Positions 1-7,468 of a DNA stretch of 64,000 nucleotides are shown here, piece after piece. The translations under genes were made by a program, and so were the position numbers. This DNA is from Tardiphaga robiniae (GTDB lineage: Bacteria > Pseudomonadota > Alphaproteobacteria > Rhizobiales > Xanthobacteraceae). The stretch's first letter is position 1; the number at the start of each line of letters is the position of its first letter. The stretch is taken from positions 1 through 64,000 of the forward strand of contig NZ_LVYV01000053.1 in the NCBI RefSeq assembly GCF_001618955.1, in the 5' to 3' direction. The notes beneath the pieces are model-generated. The model searched no databases. It was not told where the DNA came from and saw only the letters and a program-made list of their open reading frames with translations.

Positions 1-153
1 ACTGTTCGATCAGACAAAACAGGCGAGATGCCCATGCCGGGTTACGGCCGATCGGGCCTGGAATCTAACGGGCTATCTCCGCCTGCCGTCACTATGCGCG
101 TGACAGATCGACAGATACAGGAATCTCGACCTGTTCAGCGCAAAACACTTCGG

Positions 154-200
154 GATTCCGGGTTCGCGTCCGGCAAGTGCCGGCCGCGCCCCGGAATGAC
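154..200. repeat. Intergenic palindromic repeat, copy A
   Basis: The element runs from GATTCCGGGTTCGCG to GCCCCGGAATGAC, so its ends form an inverted repeat (ATTCCGGG/CCCGGAAT) around a GC-rich centre. Two related copies occur at 856-905 and 927-973. The first 226 bases hold no convincing gene; this repeat just downstream of the cytochrome c stop codon is the only structure seen there. Confidence 0.7.
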
Positions 201-226
201 ATCGTGCGGGGCGTGCCCGCGCGATG

Positions 227-826
227 TCACTTCACCCTTGCGAGGAAATACGCCAGCTCCACGATCTGCGCCTCGGAGATGGACTGCATCACATCGGCCA
301 TCGTCGCGTCATAGCCGTGGCGGGAGTTGTCCTTGTATTCGCGCATGGTCTTGGCGAGATAATCTTCGCGCTGATTGGCGATGCGCGGAATGTTGTCGCG
401 GCCGGAGAAATCTGCGTTGTGGCAACTATCGCAGCGGAATTGCGAGGTCAGCGCCTTGGCGGCCTGCATCCGCGCGGGATCGCTAGCGATCCCCTGGGGA
501 TCGCCCGCCTCCAGCGCCGCCGGCTTCGGCAGCGTGGCCAGATAATCCGAGAACAGGCGCAGGTCGTCATCGGTGAAATCCTTCACCATGTCGTTCATCG
601 GCTCCGCGACGCGGAGCTTCTCGCGAAACATGTAGATCTGGATCAGGGAATAAGCCGGCTGCTGCGCACCGAGCGACGGCGTGTTCTCGGTTTCGGAAAC
701 GCCCTTCTCGCCGTGACAGGCAAGGCACGGCGCGGCACGCTCGGTGATGGATTCGGCTGACAGGGACGATGTAGCGAGGCACGACAACGAGACGAGCGAG
801 AGGGCGATGACTGCAAACGGGCGCAT
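227..826 (-). CDS. Periplasmic dihaem cytochrome c (c4-like)
   Basis: The 199-residue protein has an N-terminal signal peptide (about residues 1-24, ending SSLSA) and two haem c attachment motifs, CLACH at 34-38 and CDSCH at 132-136. Each sits in its own half of roughly 90 residues, the arrangement of cytochrome c4-type electron carriers. Met-containing segments after each haem (PMNDM near 77-80, ATMADVM late in the second half) could supply axial ligands. It lies downstream of, and on the same strand as, the PQQ-type sugar dehydrogenase, so it may accept electrons from that enzyme. The partner assignment is inference from position; the cytochrome call is firm. About 156 bp carrying two palindromic repeats separate the two genes. 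Confidence 0.85.
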   Translation of the reverse strand: MRPFAVIALSLVSLSCLATSSLSAESITERAAPCLACHGEKGVSETENTPSLGAQQPAYSLIQIYMFREKLRVAEPMNDMVKDFTDDDLRLFSDYLATLPKPAALEAGDPQGIASDPARMQAAKALTSQFRCDSCHNADFSGRDNIPRIANQREDYLAKTMREYKDNSRHGYDATMADVMQSISEAQIVELAYFLARVK

Positions 827-855
827 CGGAGGCTTCTTTCTTTTGGACCTGGCTC

Positions 856-905
856 GTCATTCCGGGGCGCTGAAGCGACAACGTCGCGCAAGCGAACCCG
901 GAATC
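856..905. repeat. Intergenic palindromic repeat, copy B (inverted)
   Basis: This copy reads GTCATTCCGGGG to CGAACCCGGAATC, the reverse orientation of copies A and C. It lies between the sugar dehydrogenase and the cytochrome c start. Together with copy C it forms a head-to-head pair that could fold into a large stem in the transcript joining the two minus-strand genes. Confidence 0.65.
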
Positions 906-926
906 TCGATGTGAGTCACACTGCAA

Positions 927-973
927 GATTCCGGGTTCACGCGCGCGGAGATGCGCACGTGCCCCGGAATGAC
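927..973. repeat. Intergenic palindromic repeat, copy C
   Basis: The element reads GATTCCGGGTTCACG to GCCCCGGAATGAC and is the same family as copy A at 154-200. It ends 10 bp before the stop codon of the minus-strand sugar dehydrogenase. It may act as a transcript-end structure or processing site; that role is inferred from position only. Confidence 0.65.
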
Positions 974-982
974 AGTGCTTGG

Positions 983-2275
983 CTATTTCGCGCCCGCCAC
1001 CTTCTGCTTGCCATAGGTGATGCGATAGATCGCGCCGTTCCAGTCGTCGGAAACCAGCATCGATCCATCCTTCATCTGCAGCACGTCGACGGGGCGGCCG
1101 ACATATTTGTTATCCTCGATGAAGCCGGTGAGGAACGGCTCGACAGACTTTACCGTGCCATCCTTGTTCAGCTTCGCGACAACGACATCACCGCCGAGCT
1201 TCGTCGTCTTGTTCCAGGAGCCATGGCGCGCGATGAAGATCGCATCCTTGTAGGCCACCGGGAACATCCTGCCGGTGTAGAACCGCATGCCTAATGCCGC
1301 CGTATGCGAACCGAGCAGGCCGACCGGCGCGGTGTAGTCGGCGCAGGACTTGCCCCAGCCGAATTCCGGATCGAGGATATTGCCCTGCAGACAATATGGC
1401 GCGCCGAAGTCTTCACCCGCCTTGGTGACCCGGTTGAGTTCATCCTCGGGCACCGCTTCCGACATCCAGTCGCGGCCGTTGTCGGTGAAGTACATCTGCT
1501 TGGTGGTCGGATTCCAGTCGAAGCCGACGGTGTTGCGGACGCCCTTCACATAGACCTCGGCGCCGGTGCCATCGAGATTCATGCGGCGGATCTGGCCATG
1601 GGCCTCGTCATGCAGCACATTGTTGCCGGGCTGGCCGACCGGCACATAGAGCTTGTTGTCCGGCCCGATGCCGATGAACTTCCAGCCATGGGCTTCGTCC
1701 TTTGGCAGGTTGTCGTAGATCATCACCGGCTTCGGTGGATTTTCGAGATTGTCTTCGACCTTGTCGATCTTCGAGATCTTCGACAGTTCGGCGATGTAGA
1801 GCGTGCCGTCCTTGAAGGCGAGACCGTTCGGGCGATAGAGGCCGGAGGCCAGCACCTTCACCTGGCGCTTGCCGTCCTTGTTCATGATAGCATAGACCTT
1901 GTCGACGAGGCGCGAGCCCACAAAGACCGTGCCCTTGTCGCCTTCGCGCATCGAGCGCGCATTGGCCATGCCGGCGGCATAGACTTCGATGTTGAAGCCC
2001 GCGGGCACCTTCAGCTTCGCCGTCGGCAGCTTGTCGACGGCGGACGGAATCGGCGGCGGCGCGACCGGCGCGAGCTTGGCTGCTGCGGCGCCATCAGGAC
2101 GGCCGATCAGCGGCGAGCCGGGCGGCAGTGCCGGCGCGGCGGCAACGGCTGGCGCTGCTGCAGGTGCCGGTGTTGCAGGTGATGTATCGGATTGCTGGGC
2201 AAAGGCGCCGCTTGCAAAGACGCCGATGAACGCACTGGCAAGCAATGCCTGACGTGCGGACGTGTAAACACTCAT
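983..2275 (-). CDS. Secreted PQQ-type sugar (sorbosone/glucose) dehydrogenase family protein
   Basis: The ATG at 2275 is chosen because GGGGAGAG lies just upstream; an upstream in-frame extension lacks a signal peptide. The 430-residue product begins with a signal peptide (MSVYTSARQALLASAFIG, cleavage near AFAQ), then an Ala/Pro-rich linker of about 60 residues. A six-bladed beta-propeller domain of the soluble glucose/sorbosone dehydrogenase family follows. Typical family strings include KVPAGFNIEVYAAG near its start and ARHGSWN in the C-terminal third. The family uses periplasmic PQQ to oxidise aldoses. The downstream cytochrome c gene and the nearby pqq operon support a PQQ-dependent role. 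The substrate cannot be read from sequence. Confidence 0.8.
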   Translation of the reverse strand: MSVYTSARQALLASAFIGVFASGAFAQQSDTSPATPAPAAAPAVAAAPALPPGSPLIGRPDGAAAAKLAPVAPPPIPSAVDKLPTAKLKVPAGFNIEVYAAGMANARSMREGDKGTVFVGSRLVDKVYAIMNKDGKRQVKVLASGLYRPNGLAFKDGTLYIAELSKISKIDKVEDNLENPPKPVMIYDNLPKDEAHGWKFIGIGPDNKLYVPVGQPGNNVLHDEAHGQIRRMNLDGTGAEVYVKGVRNTVGFDWNPTTKQMYFTDNGRDWMSEAVPEDELNRVTKAGEDFGAPYCLQGNILDPEFGWGKSCADYTAPVGLLGSHTAALGMRFYTGRMFPVAYKDAIFIARHGSWNKTTKLGGDVVVAKLNKDGTVKSVEPFLTGFIEDNKYVGRPVDVLQMKDGSMLVSDDWNGAIYRITYGKQKVAGAK

Positions 2276-2441
2276 GGATCTCTCCCCTTTTTTACGGAAG
2301 CCTTCTTTGCTCGCAGCACATGAGATGCACCGCCCCCGAGGCTTTCCGGATCGCACTGTTGGATATTTTTATGGCGCTACGCAATCAAAACATGACGCGC
2401 GAGCAAGTCTACGCGGATTCCCGCAATCGACTTTCTCGTTT

Positions 2442-2511
2442 GAGCATCATCTCTCGACAAACGATCTCGTTTGTCGGCGAAAACCGGCATCCACTTTTCG
2501 GGATCATGCTC
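2442..2511. repeat. Dispersed rhizobial palindromic repeat (GATCATGCTC family)
   Basis: The outer ends are GAGCATCAT and ATGATCC-type sequence read in opposite directions, with an inner CGACAAA/TTTGTCG hairpin. The segment AACCGGCATCCACTTTTCGG is the recognisable core of a repeat found many times between genes in Bradyrhizobium relatives. It touches the stop codon of the minus-strand gene at 2511, so its hairpin would form at the 3' end of that transcript. Confidence 0.65.
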
Positions 2512-2768
2512 TAGTGCCGCGTCGCGGACTCGTCGGTGGCATCGAGCAGCGCTTCGGTGAACGGAAATTCGAGCACGATCTCGCCGTCCTTGTCCGTGAC
2601 TTCCAGCACCGCCTTGAGCAGATCGCTCGGCGTGCCCTCGGAGTGCAGCAATTGCAGGATCATCGACCGCGCCACATCCCAGGCATGATCGGGATTCCGC
2701 AGTTCCTCGCCTTCGGGATCGACCACCAACTCGTCGTTGATGCGTGTGTTGAAGAAATAAAGCGGCAT
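2511..2768 (-). CDS. Small DUF6894-type protein
   Basis: The start is placed at the ATG at 2768 because the family begins MPLYFFN; a longer frame upstream adds a low-complexity segment. The 85-residue protein has the family pattern of an N-terminal beta strand, a D-xx-G/E stretch (DELVVDPEGEEL), then an alpha-helix with A-W-DVARSMI and a final strand with DKDGEIVLEFPF. Proteins of this family are very common, often multicopy, in Bradyrhizobium-like genomes and have no established function. It is transcribed away from the pqq operon; 291 bp separate its start from pqqA. The family call rests on sequence recognition, and no role is proposed. Confidence 0.7.
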   Translation of the reverse strand: MPLYFFNTRINDELVVDPEGEELRNPDHAWDVARSMILQLLHSEGTPSDLLKAVLEVTDKDGEIVLEFPFTEALLDATDESATRH

Positions 2769-2893
2769 GGCAATTCTCTTGGCACTGGGCTTGGGCGCGG
2801 ACGCAGAATACCTCAGACCACGCGAATATCCCGGAAGATGCGGCGGGCTGAGTACGAATCGATGCCTTTCAACCAAAGGCCTTCGCTATCTAT

Positions 2894-2918
2894 GGAACGT
2901 TCTCGCCAATGCAATGTT
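2894..2918 (+). promoter_or_regulatory. Possible EcfG-type promoter upstream of pqqA
   Basis: GGAAC at 2894-2898 is followed after exactly 16 nt by TGTT at 2915-2918, one mismatch from the GGAAC-N16-CGTT general-stress promoter pattern. It points toward pqqA, whose ATG is 142 nt further on, so a long leader would be required. A housekeeping promoter elsewhere in 2919-3059 is equally possible. Confidence 0.3.
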
Positions 2919-3059
2919 GCAGCGCAATCGATTGTGCATTGCACGCATATTGTACCCCCACCGCTTCACATTGTGATGACGAAGTTGTTGGCGAACCTTT
3001 GAGCAGGGATTAGAGTTGTGGTTATGCAGTACCTGACTGCAGACAAGCGGGAGAGAGAT

Positions 3060-3140
3060 ATGGCCTGGAAAGCACCGAAGATCATCGAAGTTGCAGTCGG
3101 CATGGAAATCAACATGTACGCCTGCGCGGCGCGCAAGTAA
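3060..3140 (+). CDS. PQQ precursor peptide PqqA
   Basis: The 26-residue peptide starts at ATG 3060 behind a strong GGGAGAGAG Shine-Dalgarno sequence. It contains the conserved Glu16 and Tyr20 (E-INM-Y) that PqqE cross-links to begin pyrroloquinoline quinone synthesis. Its N-terminal half (MAWKAPKI) is the segment normally bound by the PqqD chaperone. The length is typical (23-29 residues). It is the first gene of pqqABCDE and is separated from pqqB by a hairpin with a T-run, which would let the peptide be made in excess over the enzymes. Confidence 0.95.
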   Translation: MAWKAPKIIEVAVGMEINMYACAARK

Positions 3141-3171
3141 GACGTGAGCTCAAGCTAAGATCTTAAGTTTT

Positions 3172-3211
3172 GGGGCGCCTTCGTCACTGATGGGCGCCCC
3201 GCGTCTTTTTA
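3172..3211 (+). terminator. Hairpin terminator or attenuator between pqqA and pqqB
   Basis: GGGGCGCC at 3172-3179 pairs perfectly with GGCGCCCC at 3193-3200 around a 13-nt loop. A short GCG and a run of five T follow (to about 3210). The hairpin lies in the 106-nt gap between the pqqA stop and the pqqB start. Because the downstream genes are in the same operon, it most likely gives partial termination so that pqqA transcript exceeds pqqBCDE. Confidence 0.75.
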
Positions 3212-3246
3212 CGAGACGCGAATTGGCCGGGATTCAGGGCGATCTC

Positions 3247-4176
3247 ATGTTGCGTGTTGTCGTTCTTGGAGCCGCGGCCGGCGGCGGTGTTCCGCAGTGG
3301 AATTGCGGATGCCGGATTTGTTGCGCGGCGCGCAGCGAGCGGCCCGAACTGCAAAGCGGCCAGGCCTCTATCGCGGTGTCCACCGACAATGCCAACTGGT
3401 TTCTGGTCAATGCCTCGCCGGACCTGCGGCAGCAGGTGACCGATACGCCCCAGCTTCATCCCCATCCGGAGCATCTGCGCCACTCGCCGATCGCCGGTGT
3501 GATCCTCACCAATGGCGAGGTCGATGCGGTGGCCGGGCTCTTGTCGATGCGCGAAGGTTCGCCATTTACAATCTATGCGCATATGCGTGTGCTGGCGATC
3601 CTGAAAGCCAACAGCATCTTCAACGTGCTCTCGGACAAAAACGTGCGCCGCGAAGCCATCGAGATTGATTCGTCTTTCGAACCGAAGCTGCAGGACGGCA
3701 CGCCATCCGGCCTCGAAGTGCTGCCCTTCACCGTGCCCGGCAAGAGCGCGTGGTATCTCGAAGGCCAGGCACATCCGGCCGGTGAGGATGGCGACGGCGA
3801 TACGCTGGGTCTGCGGATCGCCGAGAAGGCCACCGGCAAGCATTTCTATTTCATCGCCGCCTGCGCGCGGGTGACGCCCGAACTGAAAGCGCGCATAGCA
3901 GGCGCGCCGCTGGTGTTCTTCGATGGCACCGTCTGGCGCGACGACGAATTGATCGCCGCGGGATTGGACCACAAGACCGGACAGAGCATGGGGCATCTGT
4001 CGATGTCCGGCGCGCAGGGTGCAATCAGCGAACTGGCCGACGCCAGCATCGGCAGAAAATTCTTTCTGCACATCAACAATTCGAACCCGGCGCTGCTGCA
4101 CGATTCCACCGAGCGCGCCGCACTGACCACCGCCGGCTGGCAAATCCCCGGCAATGGCATGGAGATCACGCTGTGA
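3247..4176 (+). CDS. PQQ biosynthesis protein PqqB
   Basis: The start is set at ATG 3247 (MLRVVVLGAAAGGG), the normal PqqB N-terminus; an upstream in-frame ATG at 3190 falls inside the terminator hairpin. The 309-residue protein has the metallo-beta-lactamase fold of PqqB, with the early GxAAGGG(V)PQWNC motif and the metal-site Cys pair CGCRICC. The HLSMSG string near residue 257 is also typical. Its proposed role is hydroxylation of the cross-linked Glu-Tyr intermediate, with or before PqqC; this is known for the family rather than shown here. Its stop overlaps the GTG start of pqqC (GTGA), indicating translational coupling. Confidence 0.95.
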   Translation: MLRVVVLGAAAGGGVPQWNCGCRICCAARSERPELQSGQASIAVSTDNANWFLVNASPDLRQQVTDTPQLHPHPEHLRHSPIAGVILTNGEVDAVAGLLSMREGSPFTIYAHMRVLAILKANSIFNVLSDKNVRREAIEIDSSFEPKLQDGTPSGLEVLPFTVPGKSAWYLEGQAHPAGEDGDGDTLGLRIAEKATGKHFYFIAACARVTPELKARIAGAPLVFFDGTVWRDDELIAAGLDHKTGQSMGHLSMSGAQGAISELADASIGRKFFLHINNSNPALLHDSTERAALTTAGWQIPGNGMEITL

Positions 4177-4949
4177 CTGCGATCGGCGCCAACGCCATTT
4201 CCGCCTATTCGATTTCAGCAACAGTGCCGCTCGACAATGCCGCGCAACTGGAAGAGACGCTGCGGCATATCGGCGCGACGCGCTATCACAGCCTGCATCC
4301 GTTTCATAAATTGTTGCACGGCGGCAAGCTCAACAAGGGCCAGGTGCAGGCCTGGGCGCTGAACCGCTACTATTACCAGAGCACGATCCCGATCAAGGAC
4401 GCGGTCGTGATCTCGCGCTTCCGCGACCGCGCCACGCGGCAGGAATGGCGGCATCGCATCGAGGATCACGACGGTGATACCGGCGCAGAAGGCGGCATCG
4501 AGCGCTGGCGGAAGCTGACTGAAGGGCTCGGCCTCGACTCAGCCTATGTGGAATCCACCGAAGGTATCCTGCCAGCAACGCGCTTTGCCGTGGAGGCCTA
4601 TGTGCATTTCGTGCGCGACAGGACGCCACTCGAGGCCATCGCCTCGTCGCTCACGGAACTGTTCGCGCCGAACCTGCATGAGGAGCGCATTTCGGGGATG
4701 CTGAAGTATTATGACTTCGTCAATCCGGATATCATGAGCTATTTCAGCCGCCGCCTGACCCAGGCGCCCCGCGATGCCGGCTTCGCGCTGGATTACGTCA
4801 AGCAGCATGCCACCACGCCGGCCGAGCGCCGCGCGGTTTGCAATGCACTGATCTTCAAGACCAATGTGTTGTGGGTGCAGCTCGATGCGCTGTATCATGC
4901 CTATGTGGATGGCCACGTGCCGCCGGGCGCGTTCGTCCCGGCCAAGTAA
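4173..4949 (+). CDS. PqqC, pyrroloquinoline-quinone synthase
   Basis: PqqC carries out the final ring closure and eight-electron oxidation to PQQ. The 258-residue product starts at GTG 4173, overlapping the pqqB stop. Family landmarks are YHSLHPFHKLLHGG, the helix GQVQAWALNRYYYQ and ISRFRDRATRQEWRHRI-type active-site helices. The FAVEAYVHFV and LTELFAP segments are also typical of the haem-oxygenase-like fold. Length matches the family (about 250). pqqD starts 10 nt after its stop. Confidence 0.95.
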   Translation: MTAIGANAISAYSISATVPLDNAAQLEETLRHIGATRYHSLHPFHKLLHGGKLNKGQVQAWALNRYYYQSTIPIKDAVVISRFRDRATRQEWRHRIEDHDGDTGAEGGIERWRKLTEGLGLDSAYVESTEGILPATRFAVEAYVHFVRDRTPLEAIASSLTELFAPNLHEERISGMLKYYDFVNPDIMSYFSRRLTQAPRDAGFALDYVKQHATTPAERRAVCNALIFKTNVLWVQLDALYHAYVDGHVPPGAFVPAK

Positions 4950-4959
4950 GAAGGCAACG

Positions 4960-5280
4960 ATGACGGAGTTGCGCAGCAATCGTCGGATCAGTGTCAGCGA
5001 GGCCAGCAAGCCGATCTTGCCGCGCCACGCCAGGCTGAAGTTCGACGAGACGCGCCAGCGCTGGGTGATCCTGGCGCCGGAGCGCGTGCTGGCGCCGGAC
5101 GATATTGCCGTCGAAATCCTGCAGCTTTGCGATGGCGAACGTAACGTCGCCGATATCATCGACCTCCTGGTGGCCAAATATGCCGCGCCGCGCGACGATA
5201 TCGGCACCGATGTCGTGGCCATGCTGCAGGACCTCGCCGACAAGGGCTTTCTCACGCAAGCGCGGGAGAAGACAGCATGA
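4960..5280 (+). CDS. PqqD, PqqA peptide chaperone
   Basis: The ATG at 4960 gives a 106-residue protein with the winged-helix PqqD fold seen in RiPP recognition elements. Recognisable features are the RHARLKFDETRQRWVIL strand region and the helix AVEILQLCDGERNVADII, then LLVAKY and a C-terminal helix VVAMLQDLADKGFL. PqqD binds PqqA and presents it to PqqE. Its stop overlaps the pqqE ATG (ATGA at 5277-5280). An upstream in-frame extension that lies within pqqC is not homologous and was excluded. Confidence 0.93.
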   Translation: MTELRSNRRISVSEASKPILPRHARLKFDETRQRWVILAPERVLAPDDIAVEILQLCDGERNVADIIDLLVAKYAAPRDDIGTDVVAMLQDLADKGFLTQAREKTA

Positions 5281-6491
5281 GTCCTACGCTTACCGACGCC
5301 AGTCCCGTCTTCACCGATCCCGCCGACAGTCTCGCGATCATGGAGCGCACGCGCTCAACCGCAGAGACCTTCGGCATTCCCCTCGCCGTGCTGGCTGAAC
5401 TCACCCATCGCTGCCCGCTGCAATGTCCATACTGCTCCAATCCCGTGGAGCTCGACCGCGGCAGCACCGAGCTGACCACCGACGAATGGAAGAAGGTGCT
5501 CTCGGAGTTGGCCGAGATCGGCGTGTTGCAGATCCACTTCTCCGGCGGCGAACCGACCGCGCGCAAGGACATCGTCGAACTGGTGCAGCATGCGACGGAT
5601 GTGGGTCTGTATTCCAATCTCATCACCTCGGCGGTGCTGCTGACGCTCGACAAACTCTCCGCGCTCGCCGATGCGGGGCTATGCCATGTGCAGATCAGCT
5701 TCCAGGGCAATGAGCCCGTGGTGGCCGACCGCGTCGGCGGCTATCGCAATGGCCACGTGAAGAAGCTCGAAGTCGCCAAATGGACGCGCGAGCTCGACCT
5801 GCCGCTGACCGTGAATGCGGTGATGCATCGGCAGAACCTGCATCAGCTCGCCGATATCATCCAGATGGCCGTCGATCTCGATGCCGACCGGCTGGAGGTC
5901 GCGAATGTGCAATATTACGGTTGGGCGCTGAAGAACCGCGCCGCCCTGATGCCGACCATCGATCAGATCGACGAAACCAGCCGCATCGTCGAGGATGCGC
6001 AGGTGCGCCTGAAAGGCATTCTCGATATCGACTATGTCGTCCCGGACTATTACGCGCTGCGACCGAAGAAATGCATGGGCGGCTGGGGCCGGCAGTTCTT
6101 CAACATCTCTCCATCAGGCAAGATCCTGCCCTGCCATGCCGCCGAAACCATCACCGGGATGGAATTCGAATCCGTGCGCTCCAATCATTCGATCGCCTGG
6201 ATCTGGCAGAATTCCGAAGCCTTCAACCGCTATCGCGGGACCGGCTGGATGCCCGAGCCGTGCCAGAGCTGCGAATTCAAGGAAATCGACTTCGGCGGCT
6301 GCCGCTGCCAGGCCTTTGCGCTGACCGGTGATGCCGGCAATACCGATCCCGCCTGCACGCTGTCGCCCCGCCACGCCGAAATCTTCAAACTGGCCGAGAC
6401 GGAATCCACTGAGGGCCGTGACCGCTTCATCTATCGCAACTTCAAAGGCGGCACACTGGAGCCGGACGCGGACGACGTCCATGGCCGCTGA
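5277..6491 (+). CDS. PqqE, radical SAM PqqA glutamate-tyrosine cross-linking enzyme
   Basis: PqqE forms the carbon-carbon bond between Glu16 and Tyr20 of PqqA. The 404-residue protein carries the radical SAM cluster motif CPLQCPYC near residue 43-50 and HFSGGEP for SAM binding. The C-terminal SPASM region holds auxiliary-cluster cysteines (KKCMGGWG, PCHAAE, CQSCEF, GGCRCQ and PAC). The first about 21 residues precede the usual family start; an internal ATG at residue 22 is an alternative. It overlaps pqqD by 4 nt and the following peptidase gene by 11 nt. Confidence 0.95.
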   Translation: MSPTLTDASPVFTDPADSLAIMERTRSTAETFGIPLAVLAELTHRCPLQCPYCSNPVELDRGSTELTTDEWKKVLSELAEIGVLQIHFSGGEPTARKDIVELVQHATDVGLYSNLITSAVLLTLDKLSALADAGLCHVQISFQGNEPVVADRVGGYRNGHVKKLEVAKWTRELDLPLTVNAVMHRQNLHQLADIIQMAVDLDADRLEVANVQYYGWALKNRAALMPTIDQIDETSRIVEDAQVRLKGILDIDYVVPDYYALRPKKCMGGWGRQFFNISPSGKILPCHAAETITGMEFESVRSNHSIAWIWQNSEAFNRYRGTGWMPEPCQSCEFKEIDFGGCRCQAFALTGDAGNTDPACTLSPRHAEIFKLAETESTEGRDRFIYRNFKGGTLEPDADDVHGR

Positions 6492-7458
6492 TGTCCCCGC
6501 CCCGGCGAGCGCGGACCTGTTCGCGCCGCTGACCTCGGAACATCTCGATGTCGGCGACGGTCACGCAATCCATGTGGAGAGCGTCGGCCGCAGCGACGGC
6601 ATTCCCGCAGTCTATCTGCATGGCGGCCCCGGCTCCGGCTGCCAGCCCGATCACCGCCGGCTGTTCGATCCGCAGCGTTTTCACACCGTCTTGTTCGACC
6701 AGCGCGGCGCCGGCCGCAGCAAGCCGAAAGGACTGCGCGAGGCGAATACGCTGCCGCATCTGATTGCGGATATGGAAACGATCCGACAGACATTCGGCTT
6801 CGACAAATGGCTCGTGGTCGGCGGCTCCTGGGGGGCAACGCTGGCGCTCGCCTATGCGCAGGCGCATCCAGATCGCGTGACCGGCATCGTGCTGCGCGCA
6901 ACGTTTCTCGGCACGCGGGAAGAATTGCATGATGTCTTCAACGTCATGCTGCCGCGGCATTATCCCGGCCTGCATGGAGATTTTCTGAGCGCCCTTCCCG
7001 AAGCCGAGCGCGCCGATCCGCTGCCGAACTTCTATCGCCACATTCTCGATGCCGATCCGGCCGTGCATGTCCCGGCGATCCGCGCCTGGGGCGGCACCGA
7101 AGCCATCCTCTCGGAAATCGCGCCGAAGCGCGCGCGGCTCGACCGTGCCGAACTCGGCAACACCACGCGGCCGATGCCGGCCACGCCCGCAATGGAAGCG
7201 CATTACTTCAAGCACGACTGCTTCATGCGGCCGCAGCAGCTCATGGAAGACGCGGGCAAACTCACCGGCATTCCCGGCGTCATCATTCAGGGCCGTTACG
7301 ACTTCCTCTGCCCGCCCGCCACATCGCACGCCCTGGCCAGGCGCTGGACGGATGCCGAGGTGCGCATCGTTGAAGGCGCCGGTCACAGCCTGTATGACCC
7401 CGGCATGCGCGATGCGGTCATGAAGGCCATCGCCGACGTGGCGTCGAAATTGAAATAG
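6481..7458 (+). CDS. Prolyl iminopeptidase (S33 alpha/beta hydrolase) in the pqq operon
   Basis: The ATG at 6481 lies inside the last codons of pqqE in another frame, giving an 11-nt overlap. The 325-residue protein has the S33 prolyl iminopeptidase signature: HGGPGSGC oxyanion region and DQRGAGRSKP. The nucleophile motif GGSWGATLAL, an acidic residue in GRYDFLCPP and the His of GAGHSLYDPGM complete the pattern. The family removes N-terminal proline from peptides. Tight linkage to pqqE suggests a part in PqqA peptide processing or clean-up, but that is inference; known PqqA proteases are of other families. No signal peptide is seen, so it is cytoplasmic. Confidence 0.85.
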   Translation: MAADVPAPASADLFAPLTSEHLDVGDGHAIHVESVGRSDGIPAVYLHGGPGSGCQPDHRRLFDPQRFHTVLFDQRGAGRSKPKGLREANTLPHLIADMETIRQTFGFDKWLVVGGSWGATLALAYAQAHPDRVTGIVLRATFLGTREELHDVFNVMLPRHYPGLHGDFLSALPEAERADPLPNFYRHILDADPAVHVPAIRAWGGTEAILSEIAPKRARLDRAELGNTTRPMPATPAMEAHYFKHDCFMRPQQLMEDAGKLTGIPGVIIQGRYDFLCPPATSHALARRWTDAEVRIVEGAGHSLYDPGMRDAVMKAIADVASKLK

Positions 7459-7468
7459 GACTTCTGGA

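Noticed and set aside
3190-3246. An upstream ATG extending pqqB by 19 codons
   Set aside because: It falls within the terminator hairpin and the extra residues are not part of the PqqB family; ATG 3247 gives the standard start.
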